From Nissolia schottii (taxonomy: Eukaryota > Streptophyta > Magnoliopsida > Fabales > Fabaceae): 64,000 nucleotides of DNA. The notes beneath the pieces are model-generated. The model was not told the origin of the DNA, made no database searches, and worked only from the letters and a program-made list of their open reading frames with translations. How positions within the stretch are numbered: position 1 is the stretch's first letter; every line of letters begins with the position of its first letter. Below, piece after piece: positions 1 to 12,480 of the stretch. Position numbers and translations under genes: made by a program. The stretch covers positions 472,724-536,723 of the forward strand of contig QANU01048949.1 of NCBI GenBank assembly GCA_003254905.1. Direction: 5' to 3'.

Positions 1-3000
1 AGCTCAGCAGACATTATTTTCAGAAGCTGCTTTGACCAATTGGGCTTAAAAAATTCAAACCTCAAGCACTAACTAGAGGACCTTGTGAGCTTTCCTGGGG
101 AGACAATTACTTCAAATGTGTATGTCTCCCTTTACTTGACATTAGGACACGAACCTACTACGAGGACAGAAAAGGTAAAGTTCTTGGTGGTTGATAAACC
201 TTCAGCTTACAACATCATCTTAGGACGACCCACGTTGAACGTGATCAATGTTGTCATATCCACTGCTGCCCTCACGATGAAGTTTTTGACTACAGATAAT
301 GACGTAGCCACGGTACATGGAGACCAAGCGACCGCCAGGAGATGTTACAATATCAGTCTCCAAATATAGAGCTGACGGAGCTATCCACGGAACAATGACA
401 AACCTCGATCATCACAGGTGATACTGACTGAAATTTTCACTGCGAATTCTCCTCGGCGGGAAAGACCAGAGCCTGAGGGAGAGTTACAACCTGTTCAGAT
501 AGGTCTTAACCCTGAACAGGTTACTTCATCAACAAAAACCTTCCCCAAGAAACAAAAGACCAAGTTATCACCACTCTTCACCATAACGCGAACTTATTCG
601 CGTGGACCGTGTCTGATATGCCCGGGATTGATCTAGCACTTATGGCTCACAGGCTAGCCATCATACTTGTCACCTAGCCAGTGAAACAAAAAAGGAGAAA
701 AATGAGCCCAAAAAAGGTTCTAGAGGTACAGAAACAAGTGCAGAAGCTAAAAGAAACAGACTCTAAAAGAAGCAGCCTTTATTGAAGAGATCATCTACCC
801 TACATGATTGTCCAATGTGGTAATGGTTCCCAAACCTGGATAAAAATGAAGGATGTGTGTAGACTACAAAAATCTCAACAAAGCATGCCCCAAGGACCCA
901 TATCCCCTCCTGAACATCGAACTCTTGTCCACTCAACTTCTGAGTACAAATTCTTAACATTTTTGGACGCCAACGCGGGATACAATCAGATCCCCATGCA
1001 CCATACCGACGCAAAAAAGACTGCATTCATAACGCCCGTAGGCAATTACTTTTACAAGATAATGTCATTTGGATTAAAAAATACATGAGCCACTTACCAA
1101 CGAATGATGGACAATTTTTGTCAACCTAGCTGGAAATCTGATTGAAGTCTATGTGGATGACATGATAATGAATTCGTCTGCAGAAGGTAAAATAACATCC
1201 AACCTGGACACGGTCTTTGGCACCCTGCACCTCAATAATCTCAGGCTAAATCCGGCCAAGTGTGTCTTTGAGGTGAACTCGGCAAATTACGAAGCCATTA
1301 TGAATATGAGACCCCCCAACCACAATTAAGGAAGTACATGGCCTAACGGCAAGAATAGCATCACTAAACAGATTCATGTCATCGTCCGCAGAGAAATATC
1401 TACCCTTCTTTAAGCTCACGAAGAAGATGAACTCTTTCGAATGGACGGAAGAATGTGAGCGAGCTTTCAACCAATTCAAAGCTTACTTGTCACAACTGCC
1501 CATCCTGACCAAACCAGAAAAAGTCAAAAATTTATTCTTATATCTCTCCGCGTCTGAAGAAACAGTGGCATCGGCACTCGTGAAAGAGAAGGGGCAAACT
1601 CAACTTCCCGTATACTTTACCAGTAAAGTTTTACACAGAGCAGATCTAAAATACTAGAAGCTGGAAAAACTGGCCTTTGCTCTACTTATCTCCGCTAGAA
1701 GATTACGATCATATTTTCAGTCCCATCACATCGTGGTCAGAACAAATCAACCAATCAAACAAGTACTCCCCAAGCCCGACCTGACAGGACACATGTTAGC
1801 TTAGTTAGTGGAACTTTCAGAGTTTGACATTCAGTATGAACCAAGAATCGCGATCAAGGCACAGGCCATGGCCGATTTCATCGTTGAATTAATAGGAAAC
1901 AACACATCCGCAGAAAAAAAAAACACATGGATCAAGCGGAGTATGAGGCGTTGGTTGCAGGTCTTAACCTGGTCAAAGACGTCGGAGCAAGAAAATTGGT
2001 AGTTTACAGTGATTCACAAATCGTGGTCGCACAAGTAAGAGGTGAGTATCAAGCGAAGGATACCCACTTGCAGCAATACCTGGGACTGGTGACGAAGATG
2101 CTATCCTCCTTCCAAAATTACAAAATCAAACATGTTCTAAGGAAAGAAAACGAGTGAACTGACACCCTGTCAAAGCTAGTGAGCACCCGACCAGGTGGCA
2201 ACAACAAAACGCTCATACAAGAAACCCTCTGTCACCCGTTGGTCATAACCAAGGTCAACCAGATTGAATCACAGGGAGGTTCACCAAAAAGCTAGACCTC
2301 GCCAATTGTAAAGATCATCTGCGGAGATAAGTTGGACCCGACTGAAGATGAAAAGAGAATCAGAAGAGAAGCCGCCAGGTAAACCTTGGTAAACGGAAAG
2401 CTTTATAGGATATCGGTGTCCCAACCCCTTCTCAAGTGCGTAGAATAAAAAAGGATACCCTACGTCTTAGAAGAGGTACATGAAGGATTGTGCGGTCACC
2501 ATATGGGAGGAAAAACTCTTGCCTTGAAAATACTCCGTGCATCCCTATACTGGCCTACCCTCCAGAAAGACTCCACAGATTACGTGAAGAAATGTCGAAG
2601 ATGTCAAGAATACGCCCATTTTCACATAGCTCTTCCCACGGAACTGACAAGCATGGCAGCCTCATGGCCATTCCAAAAGTGGGGAATCGATATACTTGGC
2701 CCATTTTCGCAAGCCACAAGCCAAAGAAAGTTCCTCATAGTGGCGGTTGACTACTTCACAAAGTGGATTGAAGCCAAACCCCTAGTGACAATCACTTCTA
2801 TCCAGTGCAGGAGATTTGTGTAGAATACCATCCTCACAAGGTTTGACATCCCGAAAACATTGATCTCTGACAACGGGACCTAGTTCAAATTCACAACATT
2901 TTTACAAGGCTTCAAGATCAAACACCGCTTCTCATCCATGAAACACCCTCAGACCAACGGGCAAGCCGAAGCCGCCAACAAAGTCATATTGAAAGGATTG

Positions 3001-3514
3001 AAGAGAAGGCTTGACGAAGTAAAGGGACTATGGGCAAACGAGTTAGGAAGTGTCCTATGGGCTTACTGAACCACCCCCATTTAACAACATCTCATTCTCC
3101 CTTCTAGTTAGCATATGTAAGTGAAGTTGTAATACCAGTAGCGATGGGCGAAACAACTCCCAAGATACAGTTGTTCTCCCCCGAGAAAAATGATCAAGCT
3201 AGAGCTGAAGAAATAGACCTGGTCGAAGAATGCAAAGACGAAGCCCGCATATAAAAGGAAGCTATTAAAAGGCAGGTCACATGAAGATACAACTCCTCCG
3301 TTATTCCGCAGAAGTTTGCTTCAGGAGACACCGTCATGCGAAGGGAAAATATCGGCACTAAAATACCAGGACAAGGCAAGCTACACCCCAACTAGAAAGG
3401 TTCATACGTAGTGATAGAAGAACTTGGCCGAGGAGCGTACAAGTTATCGACCATCAACGGGAAAGAGATGCTGCGGACATGGAACAGTGCCAATCTGAGA
3501 AAGTTTTATCTTTA
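1..3514 (+). pseudogene. Ty3/gypsy (Tat/Ogre-like) retrotransposon pol relic
   Basis: This is the decayed polyprotein of an LTR retrotransposon, running in from the left edge. In order I see a protease tail (ILGRPTLN, then GDQATARRCY, about 85-369), reverse transcriptase (FLDANAGYNQI then TAFITPVGNYFYK, about 940-1090, with a VYVDDM active-site box near 1150), RNase H pieces (about 1376-2160) and integrase (zinc-binding KCRRCQ at about 2595; WGIDILGPF; ISDNGT; PQTNGQAEAANK near 2950). The end reads GAYKLSTINGKEMLRTWNSANLRKFY and stops at about 3514, matching gypsy pol C-termini. The frame is broken by many stops and shifts, so it cannot encode a working polyprotein. Domain order (RNase H before integrase) is Ty3/gypsy, and the downstream antisense ORF suggests the Tat clade. 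Confidence 0.9.
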
Positions 3515-3998
3515 AATTATTCTCAAATTCCTTAGATTTTAAGGCCACAAAGCCTTGCATAACTATTGTTCTGATGGTTAAGGCCACAAAGCCATTATGA
3601 AATAATACACGCAGGATTCAACACACTTCCTATTTGCAAACATTAACAAAACACCAAAAAATAACGGCAACAAAGAAAATTCCCCCAAACTAATCCTTGG
3701 GCGTCAACAATTATCTGCGAAATAAAACATCAATTAAGCTCAGTAATAAAACCGAGAGCAACAAAAAACATTTTAAGTTGTAAGCCTAGTCCAAAAACCA
3801 AAAGGCATAAACCAAGTCATAAATATGCAAACAATAATTTCCCCAAAAACTGTTTATCATTTGAGATACGCAAAGTCTTGCAAAATTTTGACTGATATAC
3901 AAAGTATTACAAAAATTACAACAAAAAAAGCGTCCTAGGTAACAAAAGCTTAGACGGAGATACAAAACAGAAAATTACATAGTACAAAATTACAAATC
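3515..3998. other. AT-rich spacer inside the retrotransposon
   Basis: This stretch lies between the end of pol and the antisense ORF remnant. It contains a short direct repeat built on 'aaggccacaaagcc' (about 3540-3590) and otherwise only A-rich sequence. I see no coding signal. It is part of the internal region of the element. Confidence 0.6.
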
Positions 3999-5760
3999 CT
4001 AGATAATACCAGTCTCAGGATCATAACATTTATCCAGAGACATCACGCTCCAGTCAACCTCAGGAGCAATATGCTTGACTTGACCCATAACAGTTTCAAA
4101 AGCCGCATTCACAACTTCCTTGGACAACTTCAAGCAAGCGTCATATTCCTTCTTAGCTTCCTCGCACTGGATCAAACAGGAATCATACTCCCTCTTTGCT
4201 ACCTCTACTTCCTGCCTCATCTCCTTCACCATCGCAGCTTTCTCCATCGCCAAGGCAGACTTCTCCTCCACCACAGCTTCAAACATCCTTGATCTCTCCT
4301 CGGAAACAGCCAGCTATGCCCTTAGTTTCTTTATCTCCTACTGCATGACAACTTTTTTCTCGGAATAACTAGTAGCAGCCTCCCTCAGCTCAGCATTTTT
4401 CCGACGGAGGTGGTTCACCTCCTCAAGATCAGCCTTATGGTCAAAAGCATACTTTAGCAAACCAGTGACTTTTTCCAAAAGTTGAAAGCTACGAGAAAAC
4501 GCCTCCCCGACAGAAACTCCTTCCAAACGCTCCCGGGCCTCCTCATACATATAACTCTTGTCAGCAATCCGCATGAAGTTTACACTTTTGGGCTATGCCT
4601 CGGCGAGGGCACTCAAAAGGTGCCCATACTCTCACCACGAAGGACCCCCTCAAATGCCCCTTCGAGCTCCTTTTCGCGGAGGCTCCTCTTCTTCTGCCAC
4701 GGAACGTTCAGTAGAAGGTTCCACGGGAATAGGAGGAAAAGGAGGAACTTCAGCAACCCTTTGACCTCTTAGCTCCTCGATCACATAAGCATTCAAGCGC
4801 CTGTTCAACTCCATCAGTTTATCCCTCGCAAACATGTTTCCATGGATTTTCACACTTGCATAGACCGTCAACAATCAGCACAAATGTATATATATACACA
4901 CACACATGTGTAAAGCTTAAAAGTAACAGGCAAACAACAACTACCTAATCTAGCCTCCGCATCTTGCCCCTCCACGACCTCTATCAAATTCAAAGGTCCA
5001 TCCTGAACCAGCACTACAAAAAACTCCCTCTCAATAAGCTCCTTTACGAACAAACCATCTGGATATTCCGTTCCAGTAACAAGATATACCCACCACGATA
5101 TCATGATCCCCCTCCCAGAATGTCTTCATTCCCAGGGCAGCGAATACGTTGAAATATTTCCACTTGAATTCTTGGTAAGATTCCTCCCACCTGGTGAACA
5201 CCCTTGTCCTAGAAACACCCTTGAATTTATGCCAACTCCTATACCTAAATTGAGTCCCGGGAATAATCCCAACCGTGGGGTTAGTCAAGGTAAACAAACT
5301 CAAAAAAGTGTTCAACAAAGGCTCCACGCCAAACACCCCGCACACCACCTCGAATCTGCAGACTAAGGCCCAACCATTGGGATGAAGCTGTGTAGGGCTA
5401 AAGGCACATAACTGCATCAACTCCCGCTCAAAGTTGGTGAAGGGAAGCCTAACGTCTAAACGCGTAAACAACACCTCGTACATCCACAGAAAATGAGGGG
5501 TATTGCTATCCCTCAGCATGCAAACCCTCTCGTCCGCGGAGGCCACCTTTAACCTATACTCATGATCCTCCACCCCCTCCTCGGTCAACTATAACGCCTC
5601 ATTCAAATGTTCGATATACTCTCCCCGGATGATAGAAGGAATGACAAATGCCTCCGGATCTATCCACCCATAAGACAACCGCTTGTAAGACTCCCGCAAA
5701 GGGCACAACCTCTTCAGGTCCTGAAAATTCTTCTTCAACCTCCCATCACCGTAATCTCAA
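3999..5760 (-). pseudogene. Antisense ORF remnant of the retrotransposon (plant 'putative gypsy-type transposon' domain plus coiled coil)
   Basis: On the minus strand, between pol and the LTR, three open pieces line up (about 5588-5031, 4874-4338, 4286-3999). The first resembles the plant-specific N-terminal domain found in gypsy-associated antisense ORFs (features such as LQGWALVCRFEV-like text and NTFLSLFTL). The later pieces are rich in Glu, Lys and Ala and look like a long coiled coil (EEVNHLRRKNAELREAA; AMVKEMRQEVEVAKREYDS). An antisense gene between integrase and the 3' LTR is a known trait of Tat-lineage elements such as Grande and Ogre relatives. Stops and shifts (for example a stop just upstream of 5588 and a frame change near 4300) mark it as inactive. 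An intron near 4880-5030 is possible. Its function in live elements is not established. Confidence 0.65.
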
Positions 5761-6199
5761 ACTACTGAAAAAAGGGAAAACAAACCACATGAGCTTTCTT
5801 AACCCCTATGAGAAAAATTCCTAAAGATACTCAGAATCCTAGAAAACCATTGACAGAAAGCGTTTCAAAATATACCCATAATGCCATGAAGTAAAATGCC
5901 CAAAACCCAAAACAAAAAATCGCAATACTCCAAGGGAAGAAGAGGAGGAGATACTTACCAGTGTTCTCCCACAAGAAACAGACCGAAAAAGAAGAACGCC
6001 AACGCAGCAATACAACCTCCTCACAACGACCACGTCCAATAAACTCAAGGCACAACGCAAAATACAGGAAATGAAAAAGAAGAAGAAGAAATTGCAAACA
6101 AAAGACGAAAAAGAACGGAGAAAATAAGAAGTGAAAAAGGCAAAGAGAAGATTGATGGAAACCGAAGGAATACGAAGAGGAAAAAGCAAAAAGTGGTTT

Positions 6200-6930
6200 C
6201 GGGATTTGAAATGGTTGAAACCCAAGAGATTTCCCTCCAAGTTCATCATTATAAAACTGACACCCACCTCCTAGGGAAACTCAAATGCCCACCAACTCAC
6301 ACACGTGTCCCCAAACGAGTGGCTCGATTTTTCCACGACAATACGCACGTCCTGTCATACGATTTCCAAAGAGAAAAAACCCCTCAACCGCCACGACGCC
6401 CTGCGGATACCTCTCCGCGGAGCGAGCCCTCGACAACGCATAATGACAACTCAAACCATGGAGTTTTACACCACACTTCGAGCTGGAGGGCTCCTGTTAT
6501 GGACCGGGCCATGAAGGCCCATCCTAGAGTATCATACCCGAAGATCCGCAAATCCACCTGACCCGAGGCCCATCCTAGAGTATCACCTGGAGGTCTGCGA
6601 ATCAACCCGACCCGACTTAAGCAGCCCCTCACCAGCCAACGAGATTCTCGTCCCGGGATATCTTCTCCCCAGCGAAGAATGCGCTGTGATCTTCAAAAGG
6701 CGGACTCAATGGAAAGATCCCCGGAACAGAGAAATTCACGGACGTCACTCAAGTATTTAAACCTAATCAACACACCAAGTACGCCTAGAACCCAACCACC
6801 CTTGATTTCATAGCTACTTCGAACCTTCACTAACTTGAGCGTCGGAGTCCTTGCAGGTACCCGAATTGGCGACCCCGAACCCGCAGAGAAGCTCTATGAT
6901 CTAATTTGGACTGAGAAATAAACTACCTCA
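6200..6930 (+). mobile_element. Probable LTR of the gypsy element (left edge uncertain)
   Basis: The region is GC-richer than its flanks. It carries a TATA-like 'tatttaaa' at about 6753 and the sequence 'acttgagcgtcggagt' (6833-6848), which is typical of the R/U5 part of legume Tat-lineage LTRs. A purine-rich tract at about 6060-6200 precedes it and could contain the polypurine tract. The right end is placed near 6930, where a 'ca' precedes ordinary AT-rich DNA. I cannot fix either edge because the partner LTR is outside the window. Confidence 0.55.
6513..6616 (+). repeat. Two-copy tandem repeat, about 52 bp, in the LTR
   Basis: The string 'aggcccatcctagagtatca' occurs at about 6514 and again at about 6565, followed in each copy by similar text (ccgcaaatccacctgacccga against tgcgaatcaacccgacccga). 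This is a direct duplication with a period of about 51-52 bp in the U3-like part of the LTR. Such short U3 duplications are common and may affect promoter strength. Confidence 0.7.
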
Positions 6931-7831
6931 GTACATAATATATGATTGAATAATTATGTAAACTCTTTTATATAGTTGGTGTATAAAAATTAATTTTGAA
7001 AAGTTTCTCCAAAGAGTTCAAGATTTTAATTATGCTAGAATTTGTTAGATTTTTTTTAGTTTAATTGTGACATATTGGTTGTGTAAGAATTTTTTATATA
7101 ATCAACCAATCAAATATTGATATGATAAAATAATCAGTTGACTCTATTTTTAACACTTCAAAAGTCGTGCATATCTAAAAATCTAATTAGTTGACAATGT
7201 AAAAAAATCCTTGTATTATTAGTGCATATAAAAAAACATTTTTTGTTTTTATAAAACGTTGGAGAAAGTTAGATTTATTCATGATGATTAATTTCACTTA
7301 CAAACTTTTGTAGCTAGAGTTATCTTGCTTTCTTTGAAACTCCACTTATTAGCGTAAAAAGAGTTAGAGTAAAATTGACCAGACTCGCACTCAATCCTCG
7401 TCCATATATATACAGGGTAAATCCACACAAAGGAGTAATGAGTGAATCAGCAAGTAAAGTGTGTATTAATTATGTGGTGTGTGGTGTGGGGGGTATTGTA
7501 GACCAGAATTTACAGCGTGACGCACCACGTGACGCAACAAACAAGGGGATTCAAATATGAAAAGGAAAAAAAAAATAGAAAATAAGATCCCAGGAAATTC
7601 TGAGAAAATCCAAACACCAAATGGTGGAAATTGTCCCAAGTACTCAAACCCGTAAACCCTTTTAATAGGCGACCCATTAGCACCGGTTAAAAAAAGAAAG
7701 AAAGAAAAAAAAGACTTGGAAGACTCGATCACCCCACACACTTCTTTTTCTCGATCATCTCTGACTGCGTCAGTCTCTTCTTCTTTCTTCTCCACGTCTC
7801 TGTCTTTATTATTCATGTGATCGATTAATAT
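6931..7831 (+). promoter_or_regulatory. Upstream region of the WRKY gene, with W-box and G-box
   Basis: No coding sequence is seen. The last 450 bp hold a W-box (TTGACC at 7375-7380) and a G-box (CACGTG at 7526-7531, inside ccacgtgacg). W-boxes upstream of WRKY genes are a known basis for auto- and cross-regulation, and the G-box suggests bZIP or bHLH input, including ABA-type control. The 5' UTR near 7700-7831 is CT-rich. These are sequence matches only; expression effects are inferred. Confidence 0.45.
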
Positions 7832-8836
7832 ATGGACAAATCTAGATGGGGTCTTGCCCTTGAATACTATTCATCTTCCTCCTCCTCCTCCTCCTCCCTT
7901 CCATTTCCTTCTCTCCCTAATCTCAGCCACCACAGGATGTTCCCCAGGCCTGCTTTTGGAGGTTTTCCCGTGAACCTCGGCCGCCCCGCTGCAGCTCATC
8001 ATGATGATCATCCCTCCTCGCAGCCGTCTGATCATCATAACAATAATAATCGGATGGTCTTGGGTGAAGTAGACTTCTTCTCTGATAGAAACAACACCTC
8101 TTCATCTTCAATTGATCCCAATCCATCCGTCAAGAAGGAAATCTCTCCCCATGATGGAACCTCTTCCAAGTTTAATAATCTCGATGTATGTTTTAAGCGT
8201 CCTCCTCTCTTTCAATTCTATCCGATTTCTCATCTTAATTTCCCCCCGAATACATACTGATTATTATTGTTGTTATTATTATTATTATTATTTCTTATTT
8301 CTTTGGTGCAAAAACTCCAGACTGGTTTGCAACTTCTTACTGCTAACACGGTAAGTGATCAATCTACGGTGGATGACGGGATCTCGTCGGATGCTGAAGA
8401 CAAGCGTGCTAAGACCATTGAGGTACTAATTTTTTTATTTATTTTTTTCAATACAATTATATATCATCAATAAAAAATTCAAAGTTCAAGAGGAAATAAT
8501 GTCAATTTTAGCCATGATGGTAATACATACATGGGCAGTAATTAAATTGTTGTATTAGTACCGTTTCTATTTTCAAAGTCATACACTAGGATTTATGTTT
8601 AGTCATCTATATTAAATATTTATAGAAATTTCAATCATTATGATTATACTTGTTTCTCACTAGCTGGCACAACTGCAAGAAGACCTGCAACGCGTGAATG
8701 CAGAGAACCAAAAGCTGAAGGAGATGCTCAGCCATGTCAGCAGCAACTATGCCAGCTTGCAAATGCAAATTGTGGCCCTAATGCAACAGCAAAAGAACCA
8801 ACTTACCGAAAGCACAGAACATGATCAGGTAAATAG

Positions 8837-8876
<40 letters not shown>

Positions 8877-10234
8877 TAGTACATATTAAAATGTTTAAAG
8901 GCTGATCTTAACTATACTTTATAACTTTATACAAGTGAATTAATTTGATGATAATGATTAACATGAGACACACATTTTAAAAATCCAGGTTGCTGCTCAA
9001 GCTGAGGAGAACAAACAAGGAGTTGCAAGACAGTTCCTTGATTTAGTTCCAAATGGTGCAGCAGCTGAGGTAGATGATCAAGTATCCAATTCTTCTTCGG
9101 ATGAAAGAACACGATCAAACACGCCTCAAAACCACAAGGATAAGAAGGACGCTCCAGATGACACGGAATCACAAGGCTGGGATCCCAACAAGCTTCAGAA
9201 ATTGAGCCCCTCTAACCCGGCTGATCAAGCCGCCGCGGAAGCCACTATGCGAAAAGCTCGCGTCTCAGTCCGAGCCCGATCAGAAGCTCCCATGGCGCGT
9301 ATCACTCACTCACTCACTCACTAGTTATTCTAAATTAACTATTTTATTACAAGCAACCAAAGCCTAATTATCAGATATTTGTGTGAATCCCAACTGCAGA
9401 TTAGTGACGGTTGCCAATGGCGAAAATATGGACAGAAAATGGCGAAGGGAAATCCGTGTCCTCGAGCATATTACAGATGCACCATGGCAGTTGGCTGCCC
9501 AGTTCGCAAACAAGTGAGCCTTGTTGCATTATATATATGATTAGATAAATAATTAATATCTCTTTATTTGAATATTTATATAATTTGGATGTGCATATTG
9601 GTTATGTCAGGTTCAGCGTTGTGCGGAGGATAGAACAATTTTGATAACAACATACGAAGGGACGCACAACCATCCGCTGCCACCGGCCGCGATGGCGATG
9701 GCATCGACCACCGCAGCCGCGGCGAGCATGCTGCTGTCAGGGTCAATGTCCAGCGCGGACGGGATAATGAACCCTAATTTGCTAGCGAGGGCTAATATTC
9801 TGCCCTCTTCAAGCATGGCAACGCTATCAGCTTCAGCACCGTTCCCAACCGTGACGTTGGACCTCACGCACAACCCTAACGCGCTGATGCAGTACCAAAG
9901 GCCTCCTCAACCTCAACCTCCACCTGCAGCTGCCGATGCTGTTAACGCGCAACTGCCGCACGTGATCGCACAAGCCCTCTACAACCAGTCCCAATTCTCC
10001 GGCCTTCACTTGTCTCAAGATGTGGGGCCTTCCCAAGCTTCTAGGCCGGCCTTTCACCCCTCGCTCGCTGACAAGGTTAGTGCCATCACCAACGACCCTA
10101 ACTTCACGGCAGTGGTAGCCGCCGCCGTCTCCTCCCTCATCAGCGGGGCTCAGCCCAACAACACCAATAACAATAACGACGGTACTCCCAATATCATCAA
10201 CAGTGCTACCATCAGCAGTTTTTCAGGAAATTAA
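7832..10234 (+). CDS. WRKY transcription factor, group IIb (WRKY6/31/42-like), six exons
   Basis: This is a nuclear transcription factor binding W-box DNA. Exons as read: 7832-8185, 8321-8422, 8664-8828, 8989-9294, 9400-9513 and 9611-10234, giving 554 residues with all junctions in phase 0. The N-terminus is Ser-rich. Exon 2 carries the group IIb block [10 protein letters not shown] and exon 3 a Leu-zipper-like coiled coil ([19 protein letters not shown]). The WRKY domain has WRKYGQK at 316-322 and zinc ligands C336, C342, H366 and H368 (C-X5-C-X23-H-X-H). The intron after KQ, before VQRC, is the 'V-type' position of groups IIa and IIb. The C-terminus is Ala, Gln and Asn rich. Group IIb members act in defence, senescence and phosphate responses; which applies here cannot be read from sequence. 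Intron 4 appears to use a GC donor. Confidence 0.95.
8839..8871. repeat. (TA)n microsatellite in WRKY intron 3
   Basis: A run of about 16 TA dinucleotides lies just downstream of the exon 3 donor at 8829. It is likely polymorphic between accessions and could serve as a marker. It does not disturb the splice sites. Confidence 0.9.
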
Positions 10235-11879
10235 AAGTTAATTTTTTTCTTTCTTTTTTTTTTGGTCATAAATTTTACTTCATGAGCGTTTGTAAGTTTT
10301 TTTTTATTACTCCACGTCGCGGTAGGGTTTTTTAGAACAGAAAATTCTCATTCTTTCTTTATTATTATTTTCATCTTGAATAATTCGGATTCAAATGTTC
10401 AGAGTAAATAGAAAGAAAGAAAAATTGTAACATCATAATTTTACTCCTTTTCATCTTGAATACTTGGTGACAGAAAATACCTGTTTCATCAAAATATTTA
10501 TGAATTATTTCTAGTGGTCAAGAAATACTGCCCTTTACTATTTGATTTTTGATAGTGACACGTAGAAGGAAATTAATGTGATGTTGGACTAGCGACTTTC
10601 TCAGCAACAACGTGTAAACTCAGTGTGCGTATCCGTGGTAGAAATATATCAATTTATTAATTAAATTTGATAATAAATTACATGGAAAGTCAACTTAATA
10701 CAACAAAATTGCATCGAAGAATTAGGCGGTGGAAAAGGATAGATGAGGTGGTGGACTTTGATTGGAAAAGTGCGATAAGCTTTTGACTTGGGGTGCAGTC
10801 TTCTTGATTGGGATCACGTTCACGTTATTGCATCCACACTGCACCTTTGAAATATTCAACCAATTACGTGACAGGATTTACGCTATGAAGGGAGGCCAAA
10901 AACATGTCGTCTTTTGTGGTTTGCACGATCACACACCGTACCTCATCCACCGTACAAATGGGTCTTCTTTGACTCCATCCATATGAAGTAGGTGACTGGT
11001 TTGGATTGGTGTGGTCTGTGCTCTGATTTAAAATAGTTAACTTTCTTTGAATAATTCATGTGCTTGCATGTGATGAAGAATACCAATTTGGATCCGGTAA
11101 CCTATGCCCAACCTTGATGGAAGGAGCTATTCTTGATCACCCTCTCTAGGGCTATAATATCATATGCAATACTTAAATTGAGATCTTATATTTGCACTAT
11201 AAACAAGAAAGATATGCTGCATTTTGAACCAACAACATTACCATTATTTAATTCATTGGAATACAAATAAAATAAATACACATTCATATTTATATTGAAA
11301 TTGAACTTGAAGATTTGTGTACGATATTACAAGCATGTGATTATTTATTACTAATATCAATGGAGTACCTCACTACAAGCGAAAGAAAATTTATGATGAA
11401 AAATTAGGGTTTAAAATCTATACTTTTAGTTTAACGTTCGAAGTTATAGAAATCTTTTCGGGCTTAGCTTCCATTTTTGTGGCATGGAATATTAACCCCG
11501 CTTACTTGTAAAAAAAAGTATAATAGTAATGAAGCATACGAAAATGTTGGTTTCTGTTAGTTTTGCTGAGTTTTGGATATTTTGTACTGGTCTAATTTGT
11601 TTTCATTTTCAGCTAAAATTTAAAGGCTTCTAGAAGAAAATCTGAAGTTAGTTGTAGCCCTCGTAAAAAAAAAAGTTTTTGCTAACTAATATTTTAAAGA
11701 ATTAAAAGTACAATGTTGCTCCATGTACACTCTATTATGTGTTATCGTATTGCCAACCCTCAAATTAACATGTCCAGCCTCATTATATGTATTTCTCAAC
11801 CAATTGCTTTCACTACCACTCTCATTTTGCTACATGAACACGTGCACACACACGATATAAAAAAAAGAAATCGTTTGTG
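10235..11879. other. Intergenic, AT-rich; WRKY 3' UTR at the left
   Basis: The first few hundred bases are T-rich and probably the 3' UTR of the WRKY gene. Open frames here are short and show no recognisable domain. A string 'cactacaagcgaaag' near 11370 resembles a CACTA-type terminus, but no partner end is found. Nothing else is supportable. Confidence 0.5.
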
Positions 11880-12480
11880 CTTAACACTGAATACTAAAGG
11901 ATCAAAACAACAAAATGAATAATGCACAAAAGTTTGAAACACTAGTTACTACTACACAAACATATACAACATAAGTGTATAAACATATGAACGCAATTAA
12001 CACTAAATACTAAAAGACCAAACCAAAAGAATGGGTAGTGCACAAATATTTGCCGCACTACTGCACAAACATTTGTCACACTGCTGCACACACATAATCA
12101 ACATTAGTGCACAAACATATGAACACAATTAACACTGAATATTAAAAGACTAAACCAATGGAATGAGTAATACACAAACATTTGCAACCCTATTGCACAA
12201 ACATATACAACATAAGTGCACAAACATATGAAACGATTACCACTACAAACTAAAGGACTGAAATCGGGGAAAGAGTAGGGTACAAACATTTGTCACACTA
12301 CTGCGCAAATACAACATAAGTGCACAAACATATTAACACAATTAACAATAAATGCTAAAAGACCAAACTAAAGAAATGAGTATTGCACAAACATTTCAAA
12401 TATAAATGCACAAACATAACACGTAATTAACACAAATTAGTATTGAAGAAAACAAAACTTTTGCACAAACGCTCACATGC
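11880..12480 (+). repeat. Degenerate tandem repeat, about five units of 100-130 bp
   Basis: Units begin with variants of 'aattaacactaaatactaaa' at about 11880, 11998, 12128, 12236 and 12336, with a partial unit near 12420. Each continues with 'gaccaaac', then 'gcacaaacatttg' and 'acaacataagtgcacaaacat'. Unit length varies from about 100 to 130 bp and the copies are diverged. No open frame spans the array. The gcacaaac motif recurs at 21090-21220, so this looks like a dispersed family. Confidence 0.8.

Noticed and set aside
5839..6267. 142-codon Phe/Ser-rich minus-strand ORF near the LTR
   Set aside because: It is the translation of a purine-rich tract and has no domain; it could at most be the 5' end of the antisense ORF, which I could not connect.
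10762..10986. 74-codon ORF in the WRKY downstream region
   Set aside because: No homology or domain recognised and no supporting promoter or splice context.
11360..11400. CACTA-type terminus 'cactacaag' near 11370
   Set aside because: No inverted partner end, subterminal repeats or target duplication were found, so it is too short to claim.
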